Positions 9,319 through 17,109 of a stretch of 64,000 bases of DNA are shown here, piece by piece. This DNA is from Hephaestia caeni. Its GTDB lineage: Bacteria > Pseudomonadota > Alphaproteobacteria > Sphingomonadales > Sphingomonadaceae. Position 1 is the stretch's first letter. Each line of letters starts with the position of its first letter. The translations under genes and the position numbers were made by a program. The notes beneath the pieces are model-generated. The model saw only the letters and a program-made list of their open reading frames with translations. It did not search any database and was not told the origin of the DNA. The stretch is taken from positions 620,001 to 684,000 of the forward strand of contig NZ_QXDC01000003.1 of the NCBI RefSeq assembly GCF_003550065.1. Direction: 5' to 3'.

Positions 9319-9409
9319 GGAGCGGTGGCCGAGTGGTCGAAGGCGCTCGCCTGGAAAGTGAGTATACGGCAAAACCGTATCGAGGGTTCGAATCCCTCCC
9401 GCTCCGCCA
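9319..9409 (+). tRNA. tRNA-Ser(GGA)
   Basis: A complete class II tRNA of 91 nt including the encoded CCA. Acceptor arms GGAGCGG (9319-9325) and CCGCTCC (9399-9405) pair perfectly. The anticodon loop CTGGAAA gives GGA at 9353-9355. There is a long variable arm (GTATACGGC...CCGTATC) and a T loop GGTTCGAATCC. This is the integration site of the element to its right. Confidence 0.97.
9385..9409 (+). other. Candidate attL within tRNA-Ser 3' end
   Basis: P4-type integrases recombine at the 3' ends of tRNA genes. The integrase gene starts 168 bases downstream of this tRNA, so the left attachment core should lie in the T-arm/acceptor segment. The matching attR was not seen in the window and should mark the right end of the element. 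The exact core cannot be fixed from one end. Confidence 0.55.
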
Positions 9410-9576
9410 GGACCCCCTCCATAGGGGTCCACAGAAGTCCACCCGGATTGACGTTTTTCCTCTGAAATCTGACGTTTAGCGGATCAGGTCGGCCACAGTC
9501 GTCCGCACGCCTCCACTCATGGCGTGGTTCTGATTCGTGGTCCCGGCACCGGAAAAACGTGGTCTCGGAGATGACA

Positions 9577-10917
9577 ATGTTGAGCGACGCAAAAATCCGC
9601 GCAGCCAAGGCGCGCGACAAGGCATACAAGCTGACTGATAGCCATCGGCTCTACCTTCTGGTGAAGCCCAACGGCTCGAAGCTCTGGAAATGGAACTACG
9701 CCTACGACGGTAAGCAAAAGACGATGGCCTTCGGCATCTACCCGATGGTCAGCCTTGTGAACGCTCGTGCCAAGCGTGATGATGCCCGTGCCTTGCTCGA
9801 TGAGGGGAAAGACCCGTCCGTGGTCAAGAAGCTGCGGATCGAAGCCAATCTCGAAGCAGGTCGTAATACCTTCGAGCGCGTGGCGCGCGAGTGGCATGAG
9901 AACGCAAAAGCACAATGGGCAGCAATCCATGCCGACGATGTTCTGCGTAGCCTGGAACGGGACGTGTTTCCGCTGATCGGCGATCTGCCGATCTCGGAAT
10001 TGACCGCTCCCAAAATCCTTGAGGCGCTGAAAAGCATTGAGGACCGGGGCGCGATTGAAACCGCCAAGCGGGTTCGGCAGCGTATCTCCGCCGTGTTCGT
10101 TCATGCCATCGCCAAGGGCATTGCCGAAAAAGACCCCGCCGAGAAGCTGGGCGCGGTATTGAAACCGCTCCGCAAAGGACGCCAACCGGCCATCACCGAT
10201 CTTGGACGTTTGCGGCAGATGATAAACGATGCCGAAGAGGATTATGCTCGCCCAATCACCCGTCTTGCACTTCGGTTGCTGGCGTTGACGGCGGTGCGGC
10301 CTAACGAAATCCGGGGTGCGCGTTGGGAGGAGTTCGAGAACCTGAATGACGCAGAGCCGCTATGGCGTATCCCGGCCGCCCGGATGAAAGGCGACGTTGA
10401 GCGCAAGAACGAGATCGGCGGCGATCATCTTGTTCCTCTGGCTCGCCAAAGCGTCGAAGTGCTGCGCGCGCTATGGCCTTTAACCGGCAGCGGCGCCTTG
10501 CTGTTCCCCAGCAATCGCCACGGTCATCGGCCTATGAGCGAGAACGCGATCGGCTATCTGCTCAACCGGGCGGGCTATCATGGGCATCACGTTCCGCATG
10601 GATTTCGTGCGGCGTTCTCGACGATTATGAACGAGTGGGCGGAGCGGAACGGCAAGAAGCATGACCGGCAAATCATCGACCTGATGCTGGCGCATGTTCC
10701 CAAGGAAAAGGTCGAAGGAGCATACAACCGGGCTGCCTATCTGGAACGGCGTCGCGAACTGGCCGTGATTTGGGCAGACAAGCTGATAGCAACCCTGCCG
10801 CCGCCAACCGTCCTTGTTCACCGGCCGGCAAAGAAAACCGGCGAGTTTTCGCGGCGGCGAGTTCCTGCTGAACTGCCAGATGATTTTCGCTTTCCGCAGG
10901 TTACGTTGGCAGGATGA
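9577..10917 (+). CDS. P4-type site-specific tyrosine integrase
   Basis: A tyrosine recombinase of about 446 residues with the N-terminal DUF4102-type arm-binding domain (MLSDAKIRAAKARDKAYKLTD, then LYLLVKPNGSKLWKW). The catalytic set is intact: R near residue 240 in AVRPNEIRGARW, H-x-x-R near 341 in HGFRAAFST, and Y near 382 in VEGAYNRAAY. It integrates and excises the element at the adjacent tRNA-Ser. ATG 9577 is chosen because GGAG lies 6 nt upstream; in-frame ATGs at 9559 and 9571 lack that spacing. Codon use is less GC-biased than the host genes to the left. Confidence 0.93.
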   Translation: MLSDAKIRAAKARDKAYKLTDSHRLYLLVKPNGSKLWKWNYAYDGKQKTMAFGIYPMVSLVNARAKRDDARALLDEGKDPSVVKKLRIEANLEAGRNTFERVAREWHENAKAQWAAIHADDVLRSLERDVFPLIGDLPISELTAPKILEALKSIEDRGAIETAKRVRQRISAVFVHAIAKGIAEKDPAEKLGAVLKPLRKGRQPAITDLGRLRQMINDAEEDYARPITRLALRLLALTAVRPNEIRGARWEEFENLNDAEPLWRIPAARMKGDVERKNEIGGDHLVPLARQSVEVLRALWPLTGSGALLFPSNRHGHRPMSENAIGYLLNRAGYHGHHVPHGFRAAFSTIMNEWAERNGKKHDRQIIDLMLAHVPKEKVEGAYNRAAYLERRRELAVIWADKLIATLPPPTVLVHRPAKKTGEFSRRRVPAELPDDFRFPQVTLAG

Positions 10918-11263
10918 AATTGCCGAAGCCCGTCAAATGTGAAGAAAATCTGACAGGTTCTCGGTGATGCTGCTCACACTGTTCGTGCTGCCGACGCAAC
11001 GCTCGCTGTGGCCGCCGCGAGACGACGGTGCCGGAAACCGGAGAGAAGGAGCTGCTAGCAAGGAACGATGCGGTCCAGCTGGGCTGACCGGCTGGATCGT
11101 CACCTTGCGGCAGGACGGAACGGCAGATGGGTAAAACGACGCCATCCAGGAGGGCGGCAACCACATCCTATGACTGATTGAGCCAGAAGACTTTAATTGC
11201 TGCGCATAGCGGACACGAAAGTGCTGGCGCCGGCGTTCGCAAGCAAGTTGCTCGACCCCGCAT
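10918..11263. other. Intergenic, no recognised gene
   Basis: These 346 bases separate the integrase from the end of copB. Two overlapping minus-strand frames (10901-11164 and 10933-11283) are open but show no family character, no credible ribosome site and unusual composition. I regard them as chance frames or a very decayed remnant. No terminator with a T-run was seen. Confidence 0.4.
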
Positions 11264-12337
11264 CTAGAACCAGAAGCGAACACCGGTCACGAAACTGGTC
11301 GCGTGAACATCTTCGCCTGCAAGGCGGGCAAGCCGTGCGGTGCCCCCAGTCTTTTGAAGATAGGAAATACCGACATAGGGCGCGAACTGGCGACTGATCT
11401 CGTAACGCAGCCTGCCGCCCAGCTCGAAGTTGACCAATCCCGAACCGATGTCGTTTTCCGGCACATTCTGCGCCGAGAAATTCAGTTCTACACTCGGTTG
11501 AAAGACGAGACGTTGTGTAATGCGCTGATCGTAATAGCCTTCGACCCGGCCGAGCAGATCGCCCTTTGTGGAGAGGAATAATGCGCCTTCCACCTCGAAG
11601 TATCCGGGAGCCAGCCCCTCGAAGCCGATGGTCGCATATGTGCGATCGGGACCGCGTCCAAAGTCCTGCCGGACACCGCCCTGAAGATTGAAATAAGGAT
11701 CGATGGCATGGCTATAGAGCGCCTGGACCTCGGCCGTGTCGATGCCGCGCCCAAATTCGCCTTCGCCTTCGCTTTTGATCCACAGGCGATTGATGTCACC
11801 GCCATACCAGCCTTCGCCTTCCCAGCGGTATCCGTCGTGCCCCTTGTTGGCCTGGTATTCGAAGATGTTGAGCAGCAATTGGCTGAAGGTCGGCTCCTTC
11901 ATCATGGCGGAACGGGCCTGCGCCATCTCCGCTGCCGGAAAATCGCGATCGGCATAATGGTCAGTCGGGGCCGGCGGCGGCGGTGTATTGCCGACCGGCA
12001 ACGCGGTTCCGACCATCTGCATGCCGGATGCGCCGCTCATGTTATGCCCGGAATGGTCCATGCCTTCCATGTCAGACATGTCCTCCATGGTTCGCGTATC
12101 TGCGCTCTGGGGCGCCGGTGACGCGGCAGTATCATGACTGAAATGATCCATGCCCGGCATGTCGTCCCGTGCCGGCACTGGCTGGTCAGCTTGTGGCGCG
12201 TCCTGTTTGGGCTTCTCAGGCTGTGACGATTGCGCGCCCGGCGTCTGCATGCCGTGCATCGAATGATCCTGCGCGATGGCGGGCGTGGTCGCCATGAATG
12301 CCGTCATGCTGACGATCATCGGGAGATGCCGGATCAT
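11264..12337 (-). CDS. copB: Copper resistance protein B, outer-membrane
   Basis: CopB/PcoB-type outer-membrane protein, 357 residues. A signal peptide is followed by a Met/His-rich segment (repeats of MDHSGHNMS type) from about residue 20 to 125. Then comes a beta-barrel domain of about 210 residues that ends in aromatic F (TGVRFWF), as outer-membrane proteins do. The ATG at 12337 overlaps the copA stop codon (ATGA), so the two genes are translationally coupled. The role is copper binding or export at the outer membrane, inferred from the family. An upstream frame extension to 12451 is inside copA and rejected. Confidence 0.9.
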   Translation of the reverse strand: MIRHLPMIVSMTAFMATTPAIAQDHSMHGMQTPGAQSSQPEKPKQDAPQADQPVPARDDMPGMDHFSHDTAASPAPQSADTRTMEDMSDMEGMDHSGHNMSGASGMQMVGTALPVGNTPPPPAPTDHYADRDFPAAEMAQARSAMMKEPTFSQLLLNIFEYQANKGHDGYRWEGEGWYGGDINRLWIKSEGEGEFGRGIDTAEVQALYSHAIDPYFNLQGGVRQDFGRGPDRTYATIGFEGLAPGYFEVEGALFLSTKGDLLGRVEGYYDQRITQRLVFQPSVELNFSAQNVPENDIGSGLVNFELGGRLRYEISRQFAPYVGISYLQKTGGTARLARLAGEDVHATSFVTGVRFWF

Positions 12338-14250
12338 TGCACGCCTCCCCGCGGGCGGACGCTTACGATACGCATCATACCCGCGTGCATGTGGTAGAGC
12401 AGGTGACAGTGGAAGGCCCAATCGCCGACCGCATTGGCGGTGAAATCCCAACTCACCTTGCCGCCGGGCTGGACAATGACCGTATGTTTCCTGGGCGAGT
12501 GATCGCCATGGCCGGTGACCAACTCGAAAAAGTGGCCGTGAATGTGGATCGGATGACCCATCATCGTGTCGTTGATGAGATTGACGCGCACCCGCTCGCC
12601 CTCGGTAAAGGGGATCGGCTCATGCACATCGGACATCTTCTTTCCGTCGAACGACCACATGAAGCGCTCCATGTTGCCGGTGAGATGGATGTCGATGCTG
12701 CGGCTGGGTGCCCGGACGTCGGGGTTTCTCTCCAGCGCCATGAGATCGCGATAGACCAGCACCTTGTGGCCGACATCTTCCAGCCCCTGGCCCGGCTCAC
12801 CTGTGCGATCGACAGGCATCGGGGATATGGTCTGAACGCCGGGGTTGCGATCGACTTGTGGCGCGGCCGAGAAGTCGCGCATATTCATTGCGCCCATCTC
12901 ATGCCCGCCAGCGCCATGGTCCATGCCCGCCATGCCGCCGGCCATGCCAGAATGGTCCATTCCGGCCATGGACGAGTGATCCATCCCCGACATCGCACCG
13001 TGATCCATGGCGGAGGGCGCGGCGGCGATAACCGCAGCACTGAGGCGTCCCGAAGCGTTCTGCTCGGCGCTCGGGTCAACGCCACGCGCGCCGCCGCCAG
13101 TCATGTCCATGCTTTCCATGCCAGGCATGGAGGACATATCCATGCCCATATCCTTCATGGTTGCCACCGGCCGGGGGCGCAGCGGCGGCACTTCGGCGGT
13201 CATGCCAACGCGCGGAGCCAGCGTGGCGCGCGCCATGCCCGAGCGGTCGATCGCCTCGCCCACGATCGTAAACGCCTTGTCTTCGGCCGGCGTGACGATG
13301 ACATCGTAGGTTTCGGCAACCCCAATCTGGAACTCGTCGACCTCCACGGGCATGACATTCTGCCCATCGGCCTGCACGATGGAGAGCTTCAGGCCGGGAA
13401 TGCGGCAGTTAAAGGTGGTCATCGCCGAAGCGTTGATGAAACGCAGACGAACCCGCTCGCCCGGCGTGAACAGCGCGGTCCAGTTGTCGAAGGGGCCATG
13501 GCCGTTGACGAGATAGGTATAGGTCGATCCAGTCACATCAGAGATGTCGGTGGGGTCCATCCGCATCTGGCCCCAATCGAGGCGTTCATTGAGCGCCTGA
13601 TCGCGTCCCGAAAACAGCCCCGCCAGGGTCTGCCGCTGAAAGTTGAAATGGCCGGGGTCGACCTTGAGACGACGAAAAATCGCTTCGGGGCTGAGCGGGC
13701 TATGATCGGCCAGCACGATCACATGCTCGCGGTTATAGGCAATCGGATCGGTCCCGGCCGGGTCGATGATGATGGGCCCGTAATGCCCTTCCTGTTCCTG
13801 AAGACCCGAATGGCTGTGATACCAATAGGTGCCGCTCTGCATGACAGGGAAGTCATAGAGATAGTTCGATCCCGGCTTGATGCCGGGGAATGAAACGCCC
13901 GGCACGCCGTCGTCCTTCGCTGGCACGAGCAATCCGTGCCAGTGGATTGAGCTGTCCTGTTCGAGCTGGTTGACGACGTTGAGCCGAACCCGCTGCCCTT
14001 CGCGGAGACGCAGCAGTGGCGCTGGCACCGTTCCGTTGATCCCGATGGCGCGGAACGGGCGACCATCGATCGTCATCGACTGACGAGCTATAGTGAGCGT
14101 GATGTCTTCGCCGGAGAGCGTGGGAAGCGTTGGGCGCAGCCCCTCGGAGGCAGTCTGTGCCCAAGCAGGAAACCATTGCGCCAGTGCCAGGCTGCCGCTG
14201 GCGACTGCGGCGCCACGCATGAACTGACGGCGGTCCAGAATTGTATTCAT
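12334..14250 (-). CDS. copA: Copper resistance multicopper oxidase CopA
   Basis: Periplasmic multicopper oxidase of the CopA/PcoA type, 638 residues, thought to oxidise Cu(I) in the periplasm. The N-terminus has a Tat signal (DRRQFMRG followed by a hydrophobic stretch ending AWAQT). The four copper-site motifs are present: HWHGLLVP, WYHSHSGLQEQEGHYG, HPIHIHGHFFEL and FHCHLLYHMHAGMM. Between about residues 370 and 450 lies a Met/His-rich insert (MDHSSMAGMDHSGMAGG) typical for copper binding. The gene heads a copAB operon and is preceded by its own ECF-type promoter box. Confidence 0.95.
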   Translation of the reverse strand: MNTILDRRQFMRGAAVASGSLALAQWFPAWAQTASEGLRPTLPTLSGEDITLTIARQSMTIDGRPFRAIGINGTVPAPLLRLREGQRVRLNVVNQLEQDSSIHWHGLLVPAKDDGVPGVSFPGIKPGSNYLYDFPVMQSGTYWYHSHSGLQEQEGHYGPIIIDPAGTDPIAYNREHVIVLADHSPLSPEAIFRRLKVDPGHFNFQRQTLAGLFSGRDQALNERLDWGQMRMDPTDISDVTGSTYTYLVNGHGPFDNWTALFTPGERVRLRFINASAMTTFNCRIPGLKLSIVQADGQNVMPVEVDEFQIGVAETYDVIVTPAEDKAFTIVGEAIDRSGMARATLAPRVGMTAEVPPLRPRPVATMKDMGMDMSSMPGMESMDMTGGGARGVDPSAEQNASGRLSAAVIAAAPSAMDHGAMSGMDHSSMAGMDHSGMAGGMAGMDHGAGGHEMGAMNMRDFSAAPQVDRNPGVQTISPMPVDRTGEPGQGLEDVGHKVLVYRDLMALERNPDVRAPSRSIDIHLTGNMERFMWSFDGKKMSDVHEPIPFTEGERVRVNLINDTMMGHPIHIHGHFFELVTGHGDHSPRKHTVIVQPGGKVSWDFTANAVGDWAFHCHLLYHMHAGMMRIVSVRPRGGVQ

Positions 14251-14289
14251 TGATGGCGGCTCTACTTAAATTCGAGGGGGTTATTTCGA

Positions 14290-14316
14290 ATACGCAGCGA
14301 GACCGCCGCCCCCTCA
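14290..14316 (-). promoter_or_regulatory. ECF sigma promoter of copAB
   Basis: Reading leftward, TGAGGGGGC (14316-14308) is followed after 11 nt by TGCGTAT (14296-14290). Its TGA is also the stop codon of the sigma gene. The same box with the same spacing occurs before copC and before the CnrY-like gene. It lies about 40 bases before the copA start. Confidence 0.7.
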
Positions 14317-14880
14317 GATTTCTTTCAAAATTTCCGCGAGGCGCGTCCTGGCGCGGTAAAGCCGGGTCTCGATGGCCTTTTGACTGATGCCCAGGATTTC
14401 GGCCGTCTCCGCTTCCGATCGCTCTTCTATCGTCCGCAGGATCAAGACCTCCTTGAGCGTGGCCGGCAACGTAGCAATCGCTTCCATTGTGCGCGCAAGT
14501 TCTGCTTTCGCACCGATTGCGTGATCGGGCCACGGCGTTTCATCCGCGACATCGTGCGCTTCCCCGATCGGCAGCGCGAAAGCAAACATCCTTCTAACGG
14601 CGCGACGCCGGTGCCAGTCACGGCATTTGTTTATCACAATGCGCGAAAGCCAGGCACGGAAGGAGCGCGCGGTGTCGTAACGGCGCAATGCTGCAAAGGC
14701 GGCAACGAAGCTCGCTTGAGCGAGATCTACAGCCTCGTCCGCGTCCCGCACATGACTATATGCGAGGCGATAAACCCAGGACTGATGCCGTCGCACCAAC
14801 TCGGCAAACGCTGCTTGCCGGCCCGCCAACGCCAGAGCTGCAAGCTCCCCGTCCGAGCAGCCGGGGAATGCAAGGGTCAC
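14314..14880 (-). CDS. ECF RNA polymerase sigma factor (CnrH-like)
   Basis: ECF sigma-70 factor of 188 residues. Region 2 covers about 20-85 (FAELVRRHQSWVYRLAYSHV, then DEAVDLAQASFVAAF). Region 4 covers about 130-185 (IATLPATLKEVLILRTIEE, followed by AEILGISQKAIETRLYRAR). It is the third gene of a leftward operon with a CnrY-like and a CnrX-like gene, overlapping the latter by 4 bases. This is the gene order of the Cupriavidus cnrYXH nickel/cobalt regulator. The likely target box is found before its own operon, copAB and copCD, so it should be autoregulated. Confidence 0.88.
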   Translation of the reverse strand: MTLAFPGCSDGELAALALAGRQAAFAELVRRHQSWVYRLAYSHVRDADEAVDLAQASFVAAFAALRRYDTARSFRAWLSRIVINKCRDWHRRRAVRRMFAFALPIGEAHDVADETPWPDHAIGAKAELARTMEAIATLPATLKEVLILRTIEERSEAETAEILGISQKAIETRLYRARTRLAEILKEI

Positions 14881-15320
14881 TGCTTCTTTGCCGTGAGCGC
14901 TTTCACGACTGCGGCGTCGAACCTCGACGTCTGATCGGGCCTGAGAACGGCGCGCATCGCAAAGATGTGCTGCAACGTCTCTTTCTGCAATTCGCCCATA
15001 GACTGGTGCGAACGATCGACGGCGGCGGCGACCTTCGGGCCATAGCCATGCTCGGCCTCGATCGCCTCGGCCAACCGCGCATTATCCGCGCGCAACTGGG
15101 ACTCCAGCGCCTGTCGGCGAATGGCATAGTTATTCTCAATGACGTCGAGACGGGCGCGTTGCGCGTCATCGAGCTTCAGATCGCGATGCAACAGCTCATG
15201 GAGTTCCGTCTCAACGGGACGGTCAGGCACCACGAAAACACGGCCGATCACCACCCCCGCGATTGCCACAGCGAAAGTCAGCAGGACCAGCAGAACGAGG
15301 CGGCGGCGGTTGTGCATCAT
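14877..15320 (-). CDS. Periplasmic heavy-metal sensor (CnrX-like)
   Basis: Membrane-anchored periplasmic sensor, 147 residues, with one N-terminal transmembrane segment (about 8-30) and a helical hairpin domain. H41, H45, E62, H118 and M122 correspond, each shifted by one, to the CnrX metal ligands H42, H46, E63, H119 and M123 as I recall them. Metal binding in CnrX releases the sigma factor from its membrane anti-sigma partner. The gene overlaps both neighbours by 4 bases. The metal sensed here is uncertain: the ligand set suggests Ni/Co, but the genes around it handle copper. Confidence 0.85.
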   Translation of the reverse strand: MMHNRRRLVLLVLLTFAVAIAGVVIGRVFVVPDRPVETELHELLHRDLKLDDAQRARLDVIENNYAIRRQALESQLRADNARLAEAIEAEHGYGPKVAAAVDRSHQSMGELQKETLQHIFAMRAVLRPDQTSRFDAAVVKALTAKKQ

Positions 15321-15595
15321 TGCGCTCCGAGCAAGGTCGAAGGCGCGAGCGCCTGATTGGCATCGAACGGCGAGATCGGAGTGGCATCAGCCGGTGATGC
15401 AGGAACGGCAGCGCCGGCAATCCCGACGACCAACGCCATTACCGAAGCAAGGCCAAAAGCCGTCGCGCCGAGACTTGGCGCCGTTTGGATACCGGCGATC
15501 TCCGCCATCACCCTCGCGTCGAGACCATCAAGCCGGGAATCGAGCGGCGCATCGCGCAATCGGGCGAGCAATGTTTCGACGTCAGTCACTTTCAT
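15317..15595 (-). CDS. Anti-sigma-like membrane protein (CnrY-like)
   Basis: A 92-residue protein with a charged N-terminal part of about 40 residues (VTDVETLLARLRDAPLDSRLDGLD), a single transmembrane segment near 43-66, and a short periplasmic tail. Size, topology and position before a CnrX-like sensor and a sigma factor match CnrY, the anti-sigma that holds CnrH at the membrane. Sequence similarity alone would not identify it. The call rests on topology and gene order. It is first in the leftward operon and is preceded by an ECF box. Confidence 0.65.
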   Translation of the reverse strand: MKVTDVETLLARLRDAPLDSRLDGLDARVMAEIAGIQTAPSLGATAFGLASVMALVVGIAGAAVPASPADATPISPFDANQALAPSTLLGAQ

Positions 15596-15615
15596 TCTCC
15601 GTCTTCATCTCAAGA

Positions 15616-15642
15616 CTACGCAGCGCCATGGAATAGCCCTCA
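15616..15642 (-). promoter_or_regulatory. ECF sigma promoter of the sigma operon
   Basis: Reading leftward, TGAGGGCTA (15642-15634) and TGCGTAG (15622-15616) are separated by 11 nt, the same geometry as the boxes before copA and copC. The CnrY-like start codon lies about 20 bases further. This implies autoregulation of the sigma operon. Confidence 0.68.
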
Positions 15643-15664
15643 TCCACTGACGTGTGAAAATTTT

Positions 15665-15691
15665 TGAGGGGGCAGCTCTTCGACTGCGTAT
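15665..15691 (+). promoter_or_regulatory. ECF sigma promoter of copCD
   Basis: TGAGGGGGC (15665-15673) followed after 11 nt by TGCGTAT (15685-15691), nearly identical to the copA box. It stands back to back with the box of the sigma operon, so one 76-base interval carries two divergent promoters. The copC ATG is 32 bases downstream with AAAGGAG before it. Confidence 0.7.
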
Positions 15692-15723
15692 CCCATCATA
15701 CCTACCGTAAAGGAGTCCGTTTC

Positions 15724-16107
15724 ATGCCTTCTCTTCGTGGTCTTTCCATCGCCGCGATCGCCGCGGGCGCGCTGTTCGCCTCGCCAGCGCTCGCTCACCC
15801 CAAGCTCGTGTCTACAACGCCTGCGGCCGACGCCAGCGTCGAAACTCCCTCCCGGATCACGCTGACCTTTAGCGAGCAGTTGATGCCGAGGTTGTCTGGC
15901 GTCGAGGTCATCATGACCGGAATGCCGGGTATGCCCAATCACCGCATGGCGGTCACCGGGTTTCAGACATCAACCGGCGCGGACGGGAAAACGCTGATCG
16001 TCGCACTCCCGCGGCCGCTTACGACGGGCAGCTATCAGGTTACCTGGCACGCGGTGTCGGCCGACACACACCGCATCGAAGGCAATTTCGCTTTTGCGGT
16101 GAAGTGA
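15724..16107 (+). CDS. copC: Periplasmic copper-binding protein CopC
   Basis: CopC, 127 residues, a small periplasmic beta-sandwich that binds copper. The signal peptide is cleaved before HPKLVSTTPA, which puts the conserved ligand histidine at the mature N-terminus. A second conserved motif, WHAVSADTHRIEGNF, holds the C-terminal histidine ligand and aspartate. The middle carries a methionine-rich loop (MTGMPGMPNHRM). ATG 15724 follows AAAGGAG; the upstream ATG at 15664 lies inside the promoter box. It forms an operon with copD, 4 bases apart. Confidence 0.92.
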   Translation: MPSLRGLSIAAIAAGALFASPALAHPKLVSTTPAADASVETPSRITLTFSEQLMPRLSGVEVIMTGMPGMPNHRMAVTGFQTSTGADGKTLIVALPRPLTTGSYQVTWHAVSADTHRIEGNFAFAVK

Positions 16108-16111
16108 AGCC

Positions 16112-17041
16112 GTGACGGACATTGCGATCATCGCGATCCGCTGGGCGCTCTACATCGATCTGGGCCTGCTTTTCGGGCTGCCCTTGTTTGCCCTCTACAC
16201 CTTAGGGGGAGACCGGATTGAGCGTGGATATCTGCCCATCGCCGCGATGATCGCTATCCTTGCGCTGATCGGCGCGGTCCTGTCCGTTGTCGGTTTTGCG
16301 ATTCAGGCTGCTTCGATGGCGGGTCTGCCGCTCCTGCACCCTGACTTTGCGCTATTGCGCGATCTTCTTGGAGGGACGGCGCTCGGCACGGCCTTGCAGG
16401 TCCGGCTCGCTGCGTTGCTGGTCCTGCTGCTGTGTGCAGCACTATATGACCGGGCACCAAGGGCGGTCACGATCACGGCCGGAGTGGCCGGCGCGCTGGC
16501 GTTGGGCACTCTGGCATGGTCGGGCCATGGAGCAGCGGGCGAGGGAAACGCTGGCTGGGTGCAGCTTGCCGCCGACCTTGTGCATTTGTTGGCTGCTGGA
16601 GCCTGGTTAAGTGCGATCGCCGCGTTTTTCACGCTTGTCGCCGGCAAGGCCGTGACGGCGGATATACAGCGCGTGCGGATCGCGGCCCTATGCCTGCGCG
16701 GCTTCGCGATCACCGGCACGGTGCTCGTCGGCTTGCTCCTCGTAACGGGAATTGGCAACGGCATCTTCCTGATCGGGCCTGCTCATATCGCCTCGCTTTG
16801 GCAGTCGACCTATGGTCTGCTTCTCCTTCTAAAACTGGCGTTGTTCGCGGCGATGCTCGGGCTTGCCGCGCTGAATCGGTATCGTCTGACGCCGGCCCTC
16901 AGCCTCGCGATCGAACAGCGCGATACCAGGCTCGCGCTCCAGGTTCTTCGTCGAAGTCTGCTGATTGAGGGAGGCCTCGCAGTGATCATCTTCGGTCTCG
17001 TGGCATGGCTGGGCACGCTGGCGCCGCCGATATCGAGCTGA
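16112..17041 (+). CDS. copD: Copper homeostasis membrane protein CopD
   Basis: Inner-membrane protein of 309 residues with about eight hydrophobic segments, matching the CopD/PcoD family that works with CopC in copper transfer across the inner membrane. Conserved histidines sit in the membrane region (WSGHGAAGEGN and LVHLLAAGAWLSAIA). The start is GTG at 16112. The gene follows copC by 4 bases and probably shares its ECF-type promoter. The direction of copper movement by CopD is not settled in the family. Confidence 0.88.
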   Translation: MTDIAIIAIRWALYIDLGLLFGLPLFALYTLGGDRIERGYLPIAAMIAILALIGAVLSVVGFAIQAASMAGLPLLHPDFALLRDLLGGTALGTALQVRLAALLVLLLCAALYDRAPRAVTITAGVAGALALGTLAWSGHGAAGEGNAGWVQLAADLVHLLAAGAWLSAIAAFFTLVAGKAVTADIQRVRIAALCLRGFAITGTVLVGLLLVTGIGNGIFLIGPAHIASLWQSTYGLLLLLKLALFAAMLGLAALNRYRLTPALSLAIEQRDTRLALQVLRRSLLIEGGLAVIIFGLVAWLGTLAPPISS

Positions 17042-17053
17042 GGAGATTAGCTA

Positions 17054-17084
17054 TTGACCCTGACATGATGTCAACCCTTACATC
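17054..17084 (+). promoter_or_regulatory. CueR-type promoter of the Cu+ ATPase
   Basis: TTGACC (17054-17059) and a TTACAT/TACATC element (17078-17084) are 18-19 bases apart. A perfect 13-base palindrome TGACATGATGTCA (17061-17073) sits in the spacer. The stretched spacer with a central palindrome is the hallmark of MerR-family promoters. CueR is encoded two genes on, in the same operon. Confidence 0.72.
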
Positions 17085-17109
17085 GGGAGGCGTCGAAAGG
17101 AATTAAGCG

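Noticed and set aside
9240..9629. N-terminal extension of the cyclophilin frame
   Set aside because: It would translate through the tRNA-Ser gene and bury a clear signal peptide.
10901..11283. Two minus-strand frames after the integrase, considered as transposase remnants
   Set aside because: No transposase motif, no terminal repeats and no ribosome site.
12337..13893. 518-codon plus-strand frame opposite copA
   Set aside because: Antisense shadow; the His/Val-rich peptide mirrors the Met/Asp-rich copA sequence.
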